The notes: a model not told the origin generated them from the sequence alone. 48,398 bases of DNA from an uncultured Aurantimicrobium sp. (GCF_936931525.1 NZ_CAKZII010000160.1:1-48398), one strand, 5' to 3'; positions 36,578-47,055 are shown, counted from the stretch's first letter. Translations and numbers: made by a program.

Positions 36578-38062
36578 ATGAAGAAACTCACATTCTGGCT
36601 TTCACTCCCGCTGGCAGTCATTTCTGGTTTTGCCTTGCAGGGCGCTTTTCCTGCTACCAATTTCTGGCCCTTAGCTTTTGTTGGTGTTTTTCTCCTGTTG
36701 TGGGCTTTGCTTGGTCGTGGCTTCTGGACAGGTTTCATCATTGGGACTGTTGCGGGAGCGACGTTCTGGTTGTCGTTGATCAATTGGTTGACCTTGTATC
36801 TCGGGCCAGTACCGTGGCTAGCGTTGGGCATTTTGCAGGCCATATTCTTTGGTTTCGGTGCTGCACTCATTGGTTTGGCAATAAATAGAGGGCCCCTGCG
36901 ATGGCCTTCACGTTGGGGTCGACTTGGCATCCTGAGCATCGTGATTGCGTCCATATGGACTTTGCGTGAAAGCATCACGAGTGTGTGGCCTTATGGGGGG
37001 TTCTCGTGGGGCAAATTGGCTCAGTCGCAGTCTGAAAGCCCGCTCTCTCATGACGTAGCGTGGGTCGGTACAGCGGGTTTAAGCTTCATCGTCGCTTTGT
37101 CGGCAACCTTGGTTTTCCAAGTTTTGCGTGAAAAGAAGCGGTCACTTCTGGTCGTTCCCATCTTGTTTTTTGTGGTTGCTATTGCTGTTCCCCCTGTTGA
37201 AATATCAATCTCAGGAACAACTAATGTCTTGGCCGTCCAAGGGAATTCCAAAGCAGGGTTGTTTGATCACGGGCAACCAGGAGACATTCTTCAAGATCAC
37301 GTCACTGGCTCGCTACCTTATGCCGGGGAAGACATTGACATGGTTGTCTGGCCAGAAAATGCTAGTGATGTTGACCCACTTCAGTCCGAGCTTGCTGCGT
37401 TGATGCTGACGACCGTGTCAAAGAAATTAGACGCTCCGATTGTGGCGGGCACGATTACAAACACGAAGGCTGGGGAATATTTCAATTCCTCTTTAGTGTG
37501 GTCGAACGGGCTCGACGCTCAATACGACAAAATTCACCCCGTGCCATTTGCTGAATACATGCCAAATCGAGAGTTGTGGCGGACCTTCCAGCCCGATCTT
37601 GTTGATCTCGTTACCCGTGATTATTCCTTTGGCAAACGTCCCAATGTTGTGGATATCAACGGTGTTTTAGCAGGTGTGGCCATCTGTTTTGACATCACTG
37701 ATGATCAACAGGCATACCAAATGATTGATGGGGGAGCACAGATTATCCTTGCTCAAACCAACAACGCAGATTTTGGCAAAACGTCAGAGAATTTGCAGCA
37801 ATTGGCCATTGCACGATTGAGGGCAATCGAGACTGGGCGTTCTGTTGTCAACATCTCAACAGTAGGTACGTCAGCAATCATCTCTCCCTCAGGCGAAACC
37901 TTAGATTCCATTCCTGCCTACCAACCTGGCGCAATGCTGGATGCTGTTCCTTTGAGCTCCTCCGTCACACCGGCAATGCAGTTTGGACGCGTCATTGAAT
38001 GGTCCATTGGTGCTATTGCACTTGTCGGTTTGTTGCTCATTCTGTTGCGCAGAAAGCCCTAG
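36578..38062 (+). CDS. lnt: apolipoprotein N-acyltransferase
   Basis: Lnt adds the third acyl chain to lipoproteins, as the last step of their maturation. The N-terminal half holds about six hydrophobic helices. The nitrilase-like domain carries the catalytic triad: Glu in VVWPENAS, Lys in YDKIHPVPFAEYMP, and Cys in GVAICFDITDD. It is 494 residues and begins directly at the helY stop. Likely clients in this window include the FKBP lipoprotein and CtaC. No polyprenol-mannose synthase (ppm1) is fused or adjacent; dnaE follows instead. Confidence 0.93.
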   Translation: MKKLTFWLSLPLAVISGFALQGAFPATNFWPLAFVGVFLLLWALLGRGFWTGFIIGTVAGATFWLSLINWLTLYLGPVPWLALGILQAIFFGFGAALIGLAINRGPLRWPSRWGRLGILSIVIASIWTLRESITSVWPYGGFSWGKLAQSQSESPLSHDVAWVGTAGLSFIVALSATLVFQVLREKKRSLLVVPILFFVVAIAVPPVEISISGTTNVLAVQGNSKAGLFDHGQPGDILQDHVTGSLPYAGEDIDMVVWPENASDVDPLQSELAALMLTTVSKKLDAPIVAGTITNTKAGEYFNSSLVWSNGLDAQYDKIHPVPFAEYMPNRELWRTFQPDLVDLVTRDYSFGKRPNVVDINGVLAGVAICFDITDDQQAYQMIDGGAQIILAQTNNADFGKTSENLQQLAIARLRAIETGRSVVNISTVGTSAIISPSGETLDSIPAYQPGAMLDAVPLSSSVTPAMQFGRVIEWSIGAIALVGLLLILLRRKP

Positions 38063-38098
38063 AATTGAAGCTCAAATGCTTACGAAACTGGAGTGAAG

Positions 38099-41000
38099 AT
38101 GGGTAAGGAAAACGATTCTTTCGTCCACCTTCACGTTCACTCCGAGTATTCAATGCTTGATGGCGCGGCTCGAGTCAAACCACTGATTAATGCTGCAGTT
38201 GAGGCAGGAATGCCTGCCATTGCGATTACCGACCATGGCAACATGTTTGGCGCTTACGATTTTTGGAATACAGCTACGGACGCTGGTATCAAACCGATCA
38301 TTGGTACCGAGGCATATCTCACGCCGGGAACTCATCGTTCTGACAAGACACGTATTCGCTGGAACAACGGTGGCGATGATGATGTCTCTGGTGGTGGTGC
38401 TTATACGCACATGACTTTGCTTTCTTCATCGACAGAAGGCATGCACAATCTCTTCAAAATGTCTTCTTTGGCGTCCCTTGAGGGTTATTACTTCAAGCCT
38501 CGTATGGACCGTGATCTTCTCAACACATACGGAAAAGGACTTATCGCCACCACTGGCTGTCCAGGTGGAGAAATTCAGACGCGTTTACGTATCGGGCAAT
38601 ACGCCGAAGCTCGAGCCGCAGCGGCAGAATTTCGTGACATCTTTGGCGCAGAGAACTTCTTTGTCGAGATTATGGACCACGGTCTAGATATCGAGCGTCG
38701 AGTCGTTACAGACCTGATCAAGCTTTCAAAAGATCTCGGTTTACCGCTCGTTGCTACCAACGATTTGCACTACACACATGCTCACGATGCAGACGCACAT
38801 GCTGCGTTGTTGTGTGTCCAGTCGGGATCAACCCTCGACGATCCAAACCGCTTCAAGTTTGAATCGAATGAGTTTTACCTCAAGTCAGCTGCGGAGATGC
38901 GCCGCTTGTTCGCGGACTATCCAGAAGCCTGTGACAACACCCTCCTGATCGCAGAACGCTGTGAAACGAGTTTCGAAAAGCGCGATCTCATGCCCAGATT
39001 CCCGGTTCCAGAGGGTGAAACCGAAGCTTCATGGTTTGAGAAAGAAGTTGAAGCGGGGCTGAAGCGGAGGTTCCCTCAAGGTGTTTCTGATGCCCATAAG
39101 GCACAAGCCAAATATGAAGTAGACGTCATTATCCAGATGGGCTTCCCCGGATACTTCTTAGTGGTTTCAGACTTCATTGCATGGGCTCGCCAACAAGGAA
39201 TCCGAGTAGGACCAGGGCGTGGATCAGCTGCTGGTTCGCTTGCTTCTTATGCAATGGGAATCACAGAGCTTGACCCCCTGCACCACGGACTAATTTTTGA
39301 GCGCTTCCTGAACCCTGAACGTGTGTCGATGCCCGATGTGGATGTTGACTTCGATGATCGTCGTCGTGGTGAGGTCATTCGATATGTGACCGAGAAGTAC
39401 GGCAGTGACCGTGTTGCACAAATTGTGACCTACGGAACAATCAAAGCTAAGCAAGCATTGAAAGATTCTTCTCGAGTCCTTGGTATGCCCTACTCGGTGG
39501 GGGAGAAGCTCACTAAAGCCATGCCTCCCTCGATTATGGGCAAGGACATCACCTTGACCGAAATCATGGACCCACAGGCCCCTCGCTATAAAGAAGCTGC
39601 TGATTTCCGTTCTGTTCTTGCATCAGATGTTGATGCACAAACAGTGTTCAATACTGCTCAAGGTATTGAAAACTTGAAGCGTCAATGGGGTGTTCACGCC
39701 GCTGGCGTGATCATGTCAGCAGAACCGCTCATGGATGTCATCCCCATCATGAAGCGCGAAGATGACGGCGCCATCATTACACAGTTTGATCAGCCGCCTT
39801 GTGAGTCTTTAGGTCTTCTCAAAATGGACTTCCTGGGCCTGAGAAACCTGACTGTTATTCAAGATGCCCTCGTGAACATTCAAAACAACCGTGGCATCAC
39901 GGTTGAACCTGAACTCTTGGATTTAGATTCCGATCCGGCTACGTACGAATTGCTCTCACGCGGAGACACCCTCGGTGTATTCCAGCTTGATGGCGGCCCC
40001 ATGCGTGCACTTCTTCGGCAACTAAAACCCACAAACTTCGAAGACATCTCTGCAGTTATTGCTCTTTATCGTCCTGGCCCTATGGGTATGAACTCGCACA
40101 CTAACTACGCACTGCGTAAAAATGGTCTGCAGGAGATTGAACCCATTCACCCAGAACTGGAAGAACCTTTATCTGAGATCTTGGGCACAACCTACGGTCT
40201 GATTGTGTATCAAGAACAAGTTATGGCTGTTGCGCAGAAGGTTGCAGGATTCACCCTGGGGCAAGCGGACGTTTTACGTCGCGCTATGGGTAAAAAGAAG
40301 AAATCAGAACTGGATAAGCAATTCGCAGATTTTGAAGCAGGAATGCTCTCAAACGGTTATTCAGCACCTGCGGTGAAAATCCTGTGGGATACCCTGATGC
40401 CCTTCGCAGACTACGCCTTCAATAAGGCACACTCTGCTGGTTATGGTGTCCTCAGCTACTGGACTGCGTACCTCAAAGCCAATTTCCCTGCTGAATACAT
40501 GGCTGCATTGCTCACCTCTGTTGGCGATTCAAAAGACAAGCTAGGAATCTATCTTTCTGAGTGCCGTCGTATGGGACTCAATGTACTTGCCCCCGATGTC
40601 AATGAATCAGATGGCGTGTTCTCTGCCGTTGGCCAAGATATTCGCTTTGGTATGGGAGCTATTCGTAATGTCGGCTTTGGCGTTGTCGAGCACATCAAAG
40701 CATCCCGTGCCGATAAGGGACGTTTCGACTCCTTCCATGACTTCTTGAAGAAGGTTCCAGTTCAAGTTGCCAACAAGAAGACTTTGGAATCTCTCATCAA
40801 AGCTGGCGCTTTTGATGCGATGGGAAACACGCGTCGTGCTCTCGTAGAAATACACGAAGATGCTGTGGAATCTGCCGTCAGCCTCAAACGTAATGAAGCA
40901 TTAGGTCAGGTAGATCTCTTCGGTGACATGTTTGAATTCGCTGAAGAGCATTCTCAGGTTCCTGACCGACCTGAATTCACAAAGCGAGACAAATTAGCTT

Positions 41001-41614
41001 TCGAGCGTGAAATGCTCGGTCTTTATGTCTCGGATCATCCTTTGGCGGGATTAGAACTGCAATTGGCTAAACATGCCACCGTGACGATCAACGACCTCAC
41101 CACAAGCGATTCCACAATGGACGGTGACATTGTCGTACTCGCTGGGCTGGTGACAGAAGTTCAACGACGTATTGCCAAAAAGTCAGGAAACGCTTACGGC
41201 ATTATCAAACTTGAAGACTTTGGCGGCGAGATGGACATCATGCTGCTGGGGCGTACTTATCAAGAGTTTGGTCCCATGCTCGAAACCGACCTAGTTCTTG
41301 CGGTGAAAGGTCGTGTCAACGTCCGTGATGACGGTTTGAATATTCAGGCCATGAGCATGTTTGTTCCCGATGTTGGAACAGTAGTGGGGCAGCAGGGACC
41401 ACTCAATCTTGTTCTTCCAGAAGTTCGTGCTACTTCAGCAACAGTTGCAGAGCTCTCCGCTGTGCTTAAACGTCACCCAGGAGACAGCGAAGTACGACTG
41501 AGACTGACGCGAGGTGCCACTGCCCGAGTTTTTGAGTTGCCTACAAAGGTAAATATTTCTGCAGATCTCTATGGTGAGCTGAAATCCCTCCTCGGTCCAG
41601 GATGCCTGGGCTAG
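38099..41614 (+). CDS. dnaE: DNA polymerase III subunit alpha
   Basis: The replicative polymerase. The N-terminal PHP domain opens with FVHLHVHSEYSMLDGA; the palm shows RGSAAGSL and MPDVDVDFDDRRR (catalytic aspartates), followed by the fingers, the tandem helix-hairpin-helix region (near ECRRMGLNVLAPDVNES) and a C-terminal OB domain. The 1171 residues match actinobacterial DnaE1. The track starts at GTG 38093, but GGAG is five bases before ATG 38099, so that start is preferred. The DEDD exonuclease at 19.5-20.2 kb is a possible proofreading partner. Confidence 0.96.
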   Translation: MGKENDSFVHLHVHSEYSMLDGAARVKPLINAAVEAGMPAIAITDHGNMFGAYDFWNTATDAGIKPIIGTEAYLTPGTHRSDKTRIRWNNGGDDDVSGGGAYTHMTLLSSSTEGMHNLFKMSSLASLEGYYFKPRMDRDLLNTYGKGLIATTGCPGGEIQTRLRIGQYAEARAAAAEFRDIFGAENFFVEIMDHGLDIERRVVTDLIKLSKDLGLPLVATNDLHYTHAHDADAHAALLCVQSGSTLDDPNRFKFESNEFYLKSAAEMRRLFADYPEACDNTLLIAERCETSFEKRDLMPRFPVPEGETEASWFEKEVEAGLKRRFPQGVSDAHKAQAKYEVDVIIQMGFPGYFLVVSDFIAWARQQGIRVGPGRGSAAGSLASYAMGITELDPLHHGLIFERFLNPERVSMPDVDVDFDDRRRGEVIRYVTEKYGSDRVAQIVTYGTIKAKQALKDSSRVLGMPYSVGEKLTKAMPPSIMGKDITLTEIMDPQAPRYKEAADFRSVLASDVDAQTVFNTAQGIENLKRQWGVHAAGVIMSAEPLMDVIPIMKREDDGAIITQFDQPPCESLGLLKMDFLGLRNLTVIQDALVNIQNNRGITVEPELLDLDSDPATYELLSRGDTLGVFQLDGGPMRALLRQLKPTNFEDISAVIALYRPGPMGMNSHTNYALRKNGLQEIEPIHPELEEPLSEILGTTYGLIVYQEQVMAVAQKVAGFTLGQADVLRRAMGKKKKSELDKQFADFEAGMLSNGYSAPAVKILWDTLMPFADYAFNKAHSAGYGVLSYWTAYLKANFPAEYMAALLTSVGDSKDKLGIYLSECRRMGLNVLAPDVNESDGVFSAVGQDIRFGMGAIRNVGFGVVEHIKASRADKGRFDSFHDFLKKVPVQVANKKTLESLIKAGAFDAMGNTRRALVEIHEDAVESAVSLKRNEALGQVDLFGDMFEFAEEHSQVPDRPEFTKRDKLAFEREMLGLYVSDHPLAGLELQLAKHATVTINDLTTSDSTMDGDIVVLAGLVTEVQRRIAKKSGNAYGIIKLEDFGGEMDIMLLGRTYQEFGPMLETDLVLAVKGRVNVRDDGLNIQAMSMFVPDVGTVVGQQGPLNLVLPEVRATSATVAELSAVLKRHPGDSEVRLRLTRGATARVFELPTKVNISADLYGELKSLLGPGCLG

Positions 41615-41636
41615 CGGAATTAGACTGGACATCAAG

Positions 41637-42953
41637 ATGATTCGTACACTCGACCTTCGTGGTTCACGCCCGTCACGGGCACAACTGCTTGAGCTCATTC
41701 CACGCACAGAGATTGACGTGGATGTTGCTATTGAGGTTGCTGAGTCGTTGATTTCAGCTGTTCGCACAACAGGATCTTCTGCTCTTAAAGAGCAAGCTTT
41801 ACGTCTAGATAACGTCTCGGATTACGAAATTCGGGTTCCGCAATCTCACATTGACGAGGCTGTTACTGCGCTTTCACCTGCATTGCGTGCATCCCTAGAA
41901 ACCGCTATCGAGCGTGTGCGTCAGGGCTCAGCTGCGCAAGTTCCTCCTGCTGTTCACACCGAGGTAGCCCCGGGTGCTCGCATCACTCAGCGTTGGCAGC
42001 CAGTTGAACGAGTAGGTCTCTATGTTCCTGGTGGCAAAGCCGTATATCCCTCCAGCGTGATTATGAACGTTGTTCCTGCTCAGGTTGCAGGGGTTGGTTC
42101 GATAGCTCTTGCTTCGCCTCCCCAGGCTCAATTCGGTGGAAGAATTCACCCCACAATCCTCGCTGCTGCCGGTTTGTTGGGAGTTTCTGAGGTCTATGCC
42201 ATGGGCGGGGCAGGTGCAATTGGTGCCTTTGCATATGGCGTGGAAGAACTGGATCTTGTTCCCGTCAATGTTGTAACAGGCCCAGGTAACGTTTATGTCG
42301 CCGCTGCAAAGCGTTTGGTTCGTGGTCGTGTCGGGATTGATTCAGAAGCAGGACCTACAGAAATCCTTGTTATCGCTGATTCCAGTGCCCGTGCCGAGTT
42401 TGTAGCAGCAGACCTGATATCTCAAGCTGAGCACGATGAAATGGCCTCAGCCGTCCTCGTGACAGATTCGCTTGAACTAGCAGAACAAGTTCGTGCAGAG
42501 GTTGAGCGCCAAGCCCTCTCAACTGCACACTCTGAGCGTGTTCGTACAGCTTTGACTGGGCCCCAATCTGCTCTTGTTTTGGTAGATGACTTATCTGTCG
42601 CTGTCGATTTCTCTAATGCTTATGGCCCCGAGCATCTCGAAATCCATGCACGCTCCAGTCACGAGCTCGTATCTCAGATCACTAATGCTGGGGCCATTTT
42701 CGTTGGCGATTACACCCCTGTCAGCCTGGGAGATTATTCAGCAGGTTCGAATCACGTGCTTCCTACCGCAGGACAAGCACTCTTTGCCTCTGGTTTAGGT
42801 GCATATACTTTCCTGCGACCTCAACAAATCATTGAGTATTCGAAGGATGCACTCGGTGTTGTGTCCTCCGGTATTCGTCTGCTCGCAGACGACGAAGATC
42901 TTCCCGCTCACGGTGATGCCGTAGATATCCGCTTCAAGTCAGAGGACAATTAG
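41637..42953 (+). CDS. hisD: histidinol dehydrogenase
   Basis: HisD oxidises L-histidinol to L-histidine in two NAD-dependent steps, the end of histidine synthesis. Motifs include [23 protein letters not shown], the [14 protein letters not shown] segment, and the zinc/catalytic region [18 protein letters not shown] and PEHLEIHA. It is 438 residues, normal length. The other his genes are not in the window. No ribosome-binding site is clear; TAGACT ends ten bases before ATG and may give a very short leader. Confidence 0.95.
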   Translation: MIRTLDLRGSRPSRAQLLELIPRTEIDVDVAIEVAESLISAVRTTGSSALKEQALRLDNVSDYEIRVPQSHIDEAVTALSPALRASLETAIERVRQGSAAQVPPAVHTEVAPGARITQRWQPVERVGLYVPGGKAVYPSSVIMNVVPAQVAGVGSIALASPPQAQFGGRIHPTILAAAGLLGVSEVYAMGGAGAIGAFAYGVEELDLVPVNVVTGPGNVYVAAAKRLVRGRVGIDSEAGPTEILVIADSSARAEFVAADLISQAEHDEMASAVLVTDSLELAEQVRAEVERQALSTAHSERVRTALTGPQSALVLVDDLSVAVDFSNAYGPEHLEIHARSSHELVSQITNAGAIFVGDYTPVSLGDYSAGSNHVLPTAGQALFASGLGAYTFLRPQQIIEYSKDALGVVSSGIRLLADDEDLPAHGDAVDIRFKSEDN

Positions 42954-42957
42954 TCAA

Positions 42958-43422
42958 ATGTATTGCCCCTTTTGCCGACACTCTGATTCTCGAGTGATTG
43001 ATTCCCGTACAAGTGACGATGGCCTCTCAATTCGCCGCCGCCGTCAGTGCCCAGAATGCAATGGTCGTTTCTCCACTCTAGAAACAGCGTCACTCTCAGT
43101 AATCAAGCGTTCTGGTGTGGTTGAGTCCTTCAGTAGAGAAAAGGTCGTTGCGGGTGTTCGTAAGGCATGTCAAGGCCGTCCCGTCACAGATGCAGACTTA
43201 GCTGTCCTCGCACAAAAAGTAGAAGAGACCATTCGCGCTACGGGTGCTTCTCAAATTGAGGCTAATGAGATTGGCTTAGCCATTCTTCCTTCTCTCAGAG
43301 AGCTCGATGAGGTTGCTTACTTGCGTTTTGCCAGCGTTTACCAAGCTTTTGATTCTTTAGAGGATTTCGAAGTTGCCGTTCAAACTCTTCGTTCGGAACG
43401 CCAGAACGGTCAGGCTGAGTAG
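42958..43422 (+). CDS. nrdR: transcriptional repressor NrdR
   Basis: NrdR represses ribonucleotide reductase genes in response to ATP/dATP. The N-terminal zinc ribbon has CPFC (residues 3-6) and CPEC, with the basic IRRRRQC segment. The ATP-cone follows from about residue 46 ([20 protein letters not shown]). At 154 residues it is standard. It lies between hisD and pyrD with gaps of two to four bases, so it is expressed from a housekeeping operon rather than beside nrd genes. Confidence 0.95.
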   Translation: MYCPFCRHSDSRVIDSRTSDDGLSIRRRRQCPECNGRFSTLETASLSVIKRSGVVESFSREKVVAGVRKACQGRPVTDADLAVLAQKVEETIRATGASQIEANEIGLAILPSLRELDEVAYLRFASVYQAFDSLEDFEVAVQTLRSERQNGQAE

Positions 43423-43424
43423 TA

Positions 43425-44486
43425 GTGGCAACACATAACGGGAATCACTCGTTCTACAACCTCATATTCAAAGGATTCTTCAAGTTCATTGATCCTGAAG
43501 AAGCTCACCATTTAGGCGCAACTGTCATCAAAATGGCGGGTTTGCCTGGTATTCGAAATATGAAGCACGCCTTTAGCAAGCCCGTGCCAGAACTTCACGT
43601 TCAAGCACTTGGACTTCACTTTGATTCACCGTTCGGTATGGCAGCTGGTTTTGATAAAGACGTCACTATGGTTTCAGGTCTATATGCCCTCGGTTTTGGC
43701 CATGTTGAAGTGGGAACACTCACCGCTCATGCTCAACCCGGTAACCCCAAACCACGCCTTTTCCGCCTAATTCCTGATCGCGCTCTCATCAATCGGATGG
43801 GATTTAATAACGGGGGAGCCCAGGCAGCAGTTCCTCGGTTACAGAAACTTCGCACCCTCAAGCACCGCCCCGTTATTGGTGTTAATATTGGAAAATCACG
43901 CATAACCGAGGTTGAAAATGCAACAGCGGATTACCTCATTAGCACGAAGCTGCTCGCTCCATTGGCTGACTACCTCGTAGTGAATGTCAGTTCTCCCAAC
44001 ACACCGGGGCTTCGTGGATTGCAAGAGATCACCCAGCTCAAACCTTTACTCAAAGCAGTCAAAGAAGAAGCAGGTAACACACCACTTCTCGTGAAAATTG
44101 CTCCTGATCTCTCTGGCGACGAGATTGCTGAGATAGCCAAGCTTGCTGTTTCGCTCAAACTCGACGGCATTATCGCCACAAACACCACAATCAGTCGAGA
44201 TGGCCTTGTCTCAGATTCTGCAAAAGTTGAATCTATTGGCGCTGGCGGTCTCTCGGGAGCACCGTTATCTCAACGCTCTCTTGAAGTCTTGAAGCAGATT
44301 CGTTCCATTGTTCCCGCCGACATGTGCATCATCTCAGTTGGCGGAATTGAGACGGCTGAACAAGTCCAGGAACGATTGGACGCTGGCGCAACCCTCGTCC
44401 AGGGCTATTCAGCATTTGTTTACAACGGCCCGTTGTGGGCAATAAAACTCAACCGTGGTTTGAGGAAACTCGCTAACCAGCGTTAA
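43425..44486 (+). CDS. pyrD: dihydroorotate dehydrogenase (quinone), class 2
   Basis: PyrD oxidises dihydroorotate to orotate in pyrimidine synthesis, passing electrons to quinone. The N-terminal helical extension (YNLIFKGFFKFIDPEEAHHL) that docks to the membrane marks class 2. FMN-barrel motifs include FGMAAGFDKD, GFGHVEVGTLTAHAQPGNPKPRLFR, and VNVSSPNTPGLR with the catalytic Ser, and ISVGGI near the end. The start is GTG 43425, two bases after nrdR. It ends three bases from the convergent DUF3043 gene. Confidence 0.95.
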   Translation: MATHNGNHSFYNLIFKGFFKFIDPEEAHHLGATVIKMAGLPGIRNMKHAFSKPVPELHVQALGLHFDSPFGMAAGFDKDVTMVSGLYALGFGHVEVGTLTAHAQPGNPKPRLFRLIPDRALINRMGFNNGGAQAAVPRLQKLRTLKHRPVIGVNIGKSRITEVENATADYLISTKLLAPLADYLVVNVSSPNTPGLRGLQEITQLKPLLKAVKEEAGNTPLLVKIAPDLSGDEIAEIAKLAVSLKLDGIIATNTTISRDGLVSDSAKVESIGAGGLSGAPLSQRSLEVLKQIRSIVPADMCIISVGGIETAEQVQERLDAGATLVQGYSAFVYNGPLWAIKLNRGLRKLANQR

Positions 44487-44489
44487 GAA

Positions 44490-45056
44490 CTAGCTGGGGT
44501 ATTGGCGACGTGCTACCTGAGGCTTAGGTAGACGTAGTGGGCGCATCTGAAGGCTGCGCATTCCCGCGTACCAACGAACACCCTTGTCGACCGAACCAAA
44601 CTTCGCAGTGATGCGCTTACGCAGCTGAACGCCAAGAATCATGACGTCGGTCAGTGCGATGAAGAAGAAAGCCCACAAAACCAGGAAAGAGCTTTCCTGG
44701 ACAGGAAGGCTGGGAATAAAGGTCATGATGATCACGAGGAACATGAAGGGAACCATCAGTTCGCCAACGTTGTAACGGGCATCGACAAAATCACGAGCAA
44801 ACTTCTTCTGAGGACCACGGTCACGCATGGGGAGGTAACGCTCGTCTCCAGCAGCAAGTCCAATTCGCTGCTTATTGCGCTGCTCATTCATGCGGGCACG
44901 TTCCATACGAGCTGCTTCCTTGCGGTCGCTGGGAACGAGAGGTCGCTTATTTGCAGCTTCTCTTTCTTTGCGACTAGGGGTTGCGTGACCTTTGCCAGCA
45001 CCGTTTTCATCAACGGTTGAGTCTGCAGTGATGTTTTCTTCAGAGTTCTTAGCCAC
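44490..45056 (-). CDS. DUF3043 family membrane protein
   Basis: A 188-residue actinobacterial protein of unknown function. A charged N-terminal half, with PSRKEREAANKRPLVP and MNEQRNKQRIGLAAGDERYLPMRDRGP, leads into two close membrane helices (about residues 105-125 and 130-150) and a basic C-terminal tail. This matches DUF3043. GTG 45056 has AAAGGA five bases upstream and is preferred over the track's ATG 45086, which would overlap the promoter region of the divergent peptidase gene. Confidence 0.8.
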   Translation of the reverse strand: MAKNSEENITADSTVDENGAGKGHATPSRKEREAANKRPLVPSDRKEAARMERARMNEQRNKQRIGLAAGDERYLPMRDRGPQKKFARDFVDARYNVGELMVPFMFLVIIMTFIPSLPVQESSFLVLWAFFFIALTDVMILGVQLRKRITAKFGSVDKGVRWYAGMRSLQMRPLRLPKPQVARRQYPS

Positions 45057-45085
45057 GATGTTCCTTTGTTTGAAAGCTTCGACCA

Positions 45086-45091
45086 TAAGAT
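45086..45091 (+). promoter_or_regulatory. candidate -10 box of leaderless M20 peptidase transcript
   Basis: TAAGAT ends seven bases before ATG 45099, supporting that start over the track's 45066. No -35 box at normal spacing. Confidence 0.45.
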
Positions 45092-45098
45092 TACCGGC

Positions 45099-46481
45099 AT
45101 GACTGCTTCAATTTCTGACGTTCGTGCAATGGTGTCACAAGCTTTTCCGCAATCAATGCACGATCTCACACAATTGGTCCGTATCCCATCGGTTTCCTGG
45201 TCTTCTTTTGATCCATCACAGGTGGTGAAGAGTGCTGAACAAGTTGCTGAGTTGGCTCGTGGAACAAATTTGTTTGACACAGTTCACATCCAGAGAGCGA
45301 TGAAGTCAGATAGCGACGAATTGGGACAGCCCGCTGTTGTTGCGAGACGTCAAGCAGCACATGGAAAGCCAACGATTCTGCTTTACGCCCACCATGACGT
45401 TCAACCTCCTGGTGACCTTGCGGTGTGGGAGAGCGAACCATTTGAACCAATTGAGAAAGACGGACGTCTTTTTGGTCGTGGTGCAGCAGATGACAAGGCG
45501 GGCATCATGGCTCACATTTCAGCTCTTCGTCTTCTTCCGGAACTTGTTGAGAATGTTGATTTGGGGATTGTTCTCTTTGTTGAAGGAGAAGAAGAATTTG
45601 GTTCCCCGTCATTTGAGAACTTCTTGAAAGATCATCACGCCTTGCTCGAGGCAGACGTCATTGTTGTTGCCGACTCAGGGAACTGGGATCTTGAAACGCC
45701 AGCACTCACTACTACGTTGCGGGGGAATGCCACGTTCAAACTCACGGTGCGAACTTTGGATCATGCATTGCATTCCGGCATGTTTGGTGGTGCTGTGCCA
45801 GATGCCTTTATGGCTTTTGCCAAGCTGACCTCTTCGTTCTATTCCGAAACTGGCTCAGTTCAGGTTGAGGGACTTACTCACTCAGTTGCCCAGATACCTG
45901 AGTATGAAGATGACCAGATGAGACTCGAAAGTGGTGTCCTAGACGCAGTCTCTCTTATCGGTGATGGACATGTGCTTGAACGACTGTGGTCGCAGCCTTC
46001 GATCACGGTTACAGGCATGGACATCCCAGATGTCGCCAATGCTTCAAACACATTGCTCCCCAGTGTTTCTTCGCGCATTAGCGTCAGGGTTGCACCAGGT
46101 CAATCAGCTTCAGATGCTTTTGAAGCTGTTCGTCAGCACATTCTCAAGCACGTTCCATATGGAGCTCAGGTTGATTTTGAAGACATCAATTTAGGTGAAT
46201 CGTTCTCTACAGACACAAGTGGTTGGGCGGCACAATCGATTTCCCACTCTCTTACTTCTGCCTGGGGGAAAGATGTCGTTGAGATGGGTGTGGGCGGATC
46301 CATTCCCTTTATTTCCAGCTTTGTGTCTGCTTTTCCAACTGCACAAGTTTTAGTCACGGGAGTTGAAGATCCCGATTCTCGAGCACACAGCCCGAATGAG
46401 TCTCTGCATATTGAGTCTTTTGAACGAGCTATCGTTGCGGAACTTCTATTCCTCGCGGAATGCAATTCTCGTGAACTTTGA
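45099..46481 (+). CDS. M20 family metallopeptidase (dipeptidase)
   Basis: A zinc-dependent M20/M28-type peptidase of 460 residues, probably a dipeptidase or carboxypeptidase. The metal and catalytic motifs are LLYAHHDVQPPGD (His, Asp), GRGAADDKAG (Asp), FVEGEEEFGSPS (catalytic and metal Glu), ADSGNWD, and the last metal His in the AHSPNES region near the C-terminus. The inserted dimerisation domain sits between them. ATG 45099 (MTASISDVRAMV) is preferred over 45066. There is no signal peptide, so it is cytoplasmic. Confidence 0.9.
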   Translation: MTASISDVRAMVSQAFPQSMHDLTQLVRIPSVSWSSFDPSQVVKSAEQVAELARGTNLFDTVHIQRAMKSDSDELGQPAVVARRQAAHGKPTILLYAHHDVQPPGDLAVWESEPFEPIEKDGRLFGRGAADDKAGIMAHISALRLLPELVENVDLGIVLFVEGEEEFGSPSFENFLKDHHALLEADVIVVADSGNWDLETPALTTTLRGNATFKLTVRTLDHALHSGMFGGAVPDAFMAFAKLTSSFYSETGSVQVEGLTHSVAQIPEYEDDQMRLESGVLDAVSLIGDGHVLERLWSQPSITVTGMDIPDVANASNTLLPSVSSRISVRVAPGQSASDAFEAVRQHILKHVPYGAQVDFEDINLGESFSTDTSGWAAQSISHSLTSAWGKDVVEMGVGGSIPFISSFVSAFPTAQVLVTGVEDPDSRAHSPNESLHIESFERAIVAELLFLAECNSREL

Positions 46482-46563
46482 GTTCTCAGGAATAATGCAG
46501 GCAACATTCACCTTGTCCTTTTAGAATAGAAACACCCCAGACAAACCCTTCCAAGGAGTGGAA

Positions 46564-46920
46564 ATGACTGAAACGACAACCGCTGAGACCAAAGCACACG
46601 GCGTTGGTCTCACCGATGCTGCTGCTCAGAAAGTTCGCGCACTCCTGGAACAGGAAGGTCGCGATGATCTTCGACTACGAATTGCCGTGCAACCAGGCGG
46701 ATGTTCGGGTCTGATTTACCAGCTGTACTTCGATGAGCGCACTATGGACGCCGATGCGGTTGTTGATTTTGGGGGAGTAGGTGTTGTTGTTGACAAGATG
46801 AGCGTTCCTTATCTCGATGGCGCAACTATCGACTTTGAAGACACCATCCAGAAGCAGGGTTTCACCATTGATAACCCCAATGCTGAAGGAAGCTGTGCCT
46901 GTGGAGACTCTTTCCACTAA
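46564..46920 (+). CDS. A-type iron-sulfur cluster carrier (HesB/IscA/ErpA family)
   Basis: A 118-residue carrier that delivers Fe-S clusters. The three ligand cysteines are in PGGCSGLIYQ and in the C-terminal GSCACGDSF (CxC). It closely resembles the ErpA-like insertion protein found upstream of ctaC in Actinobacteria. AAGGAG at 46553-46558 is five bases before ATG 46564, so that start is preferred over GTG 46558. A TAGAAT at 46522-46527 may be its -10 box. Confidence 0.92.
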   Translation: MTETTTAETKAHGVGLTDAAAQKVRALLEQEGRDDLRLRIAVQPGGCSGLIYQLYFDERTMDADAVVDFGGVGVVVDKMSVPYLDGATIDFEDTIQKQGFTIDNPNAEGSCACGDSFH

Positions 46921-46929
46921 CGAACTTCC

Positions 46930-46952
46930 TTTTCGCTTCTGAGGAGCGAAAA
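46930..46952. terminator. stem-loop after the Fe-S carrier gene
   Basis: TTTTCGCTTC-TGA-GGAGCGAAAA forms a 10-bp stem with one G-U pair, starting 10 bases after the stop. There is no U-tract behind it, so it may be a U-less terminator or an RNA-processing or stability hairpin. Confidence 0.5.
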
Positions 46953-47055
46953 TCCAGCACGTTGCTACACATTCACAGCCCTTTCTGAGGGTAGAGTTGA
47001 AATGTTCGGGACAGATATGTTTCGAATTTGAACAAGTGTTTGTGAAAGGCCAATA

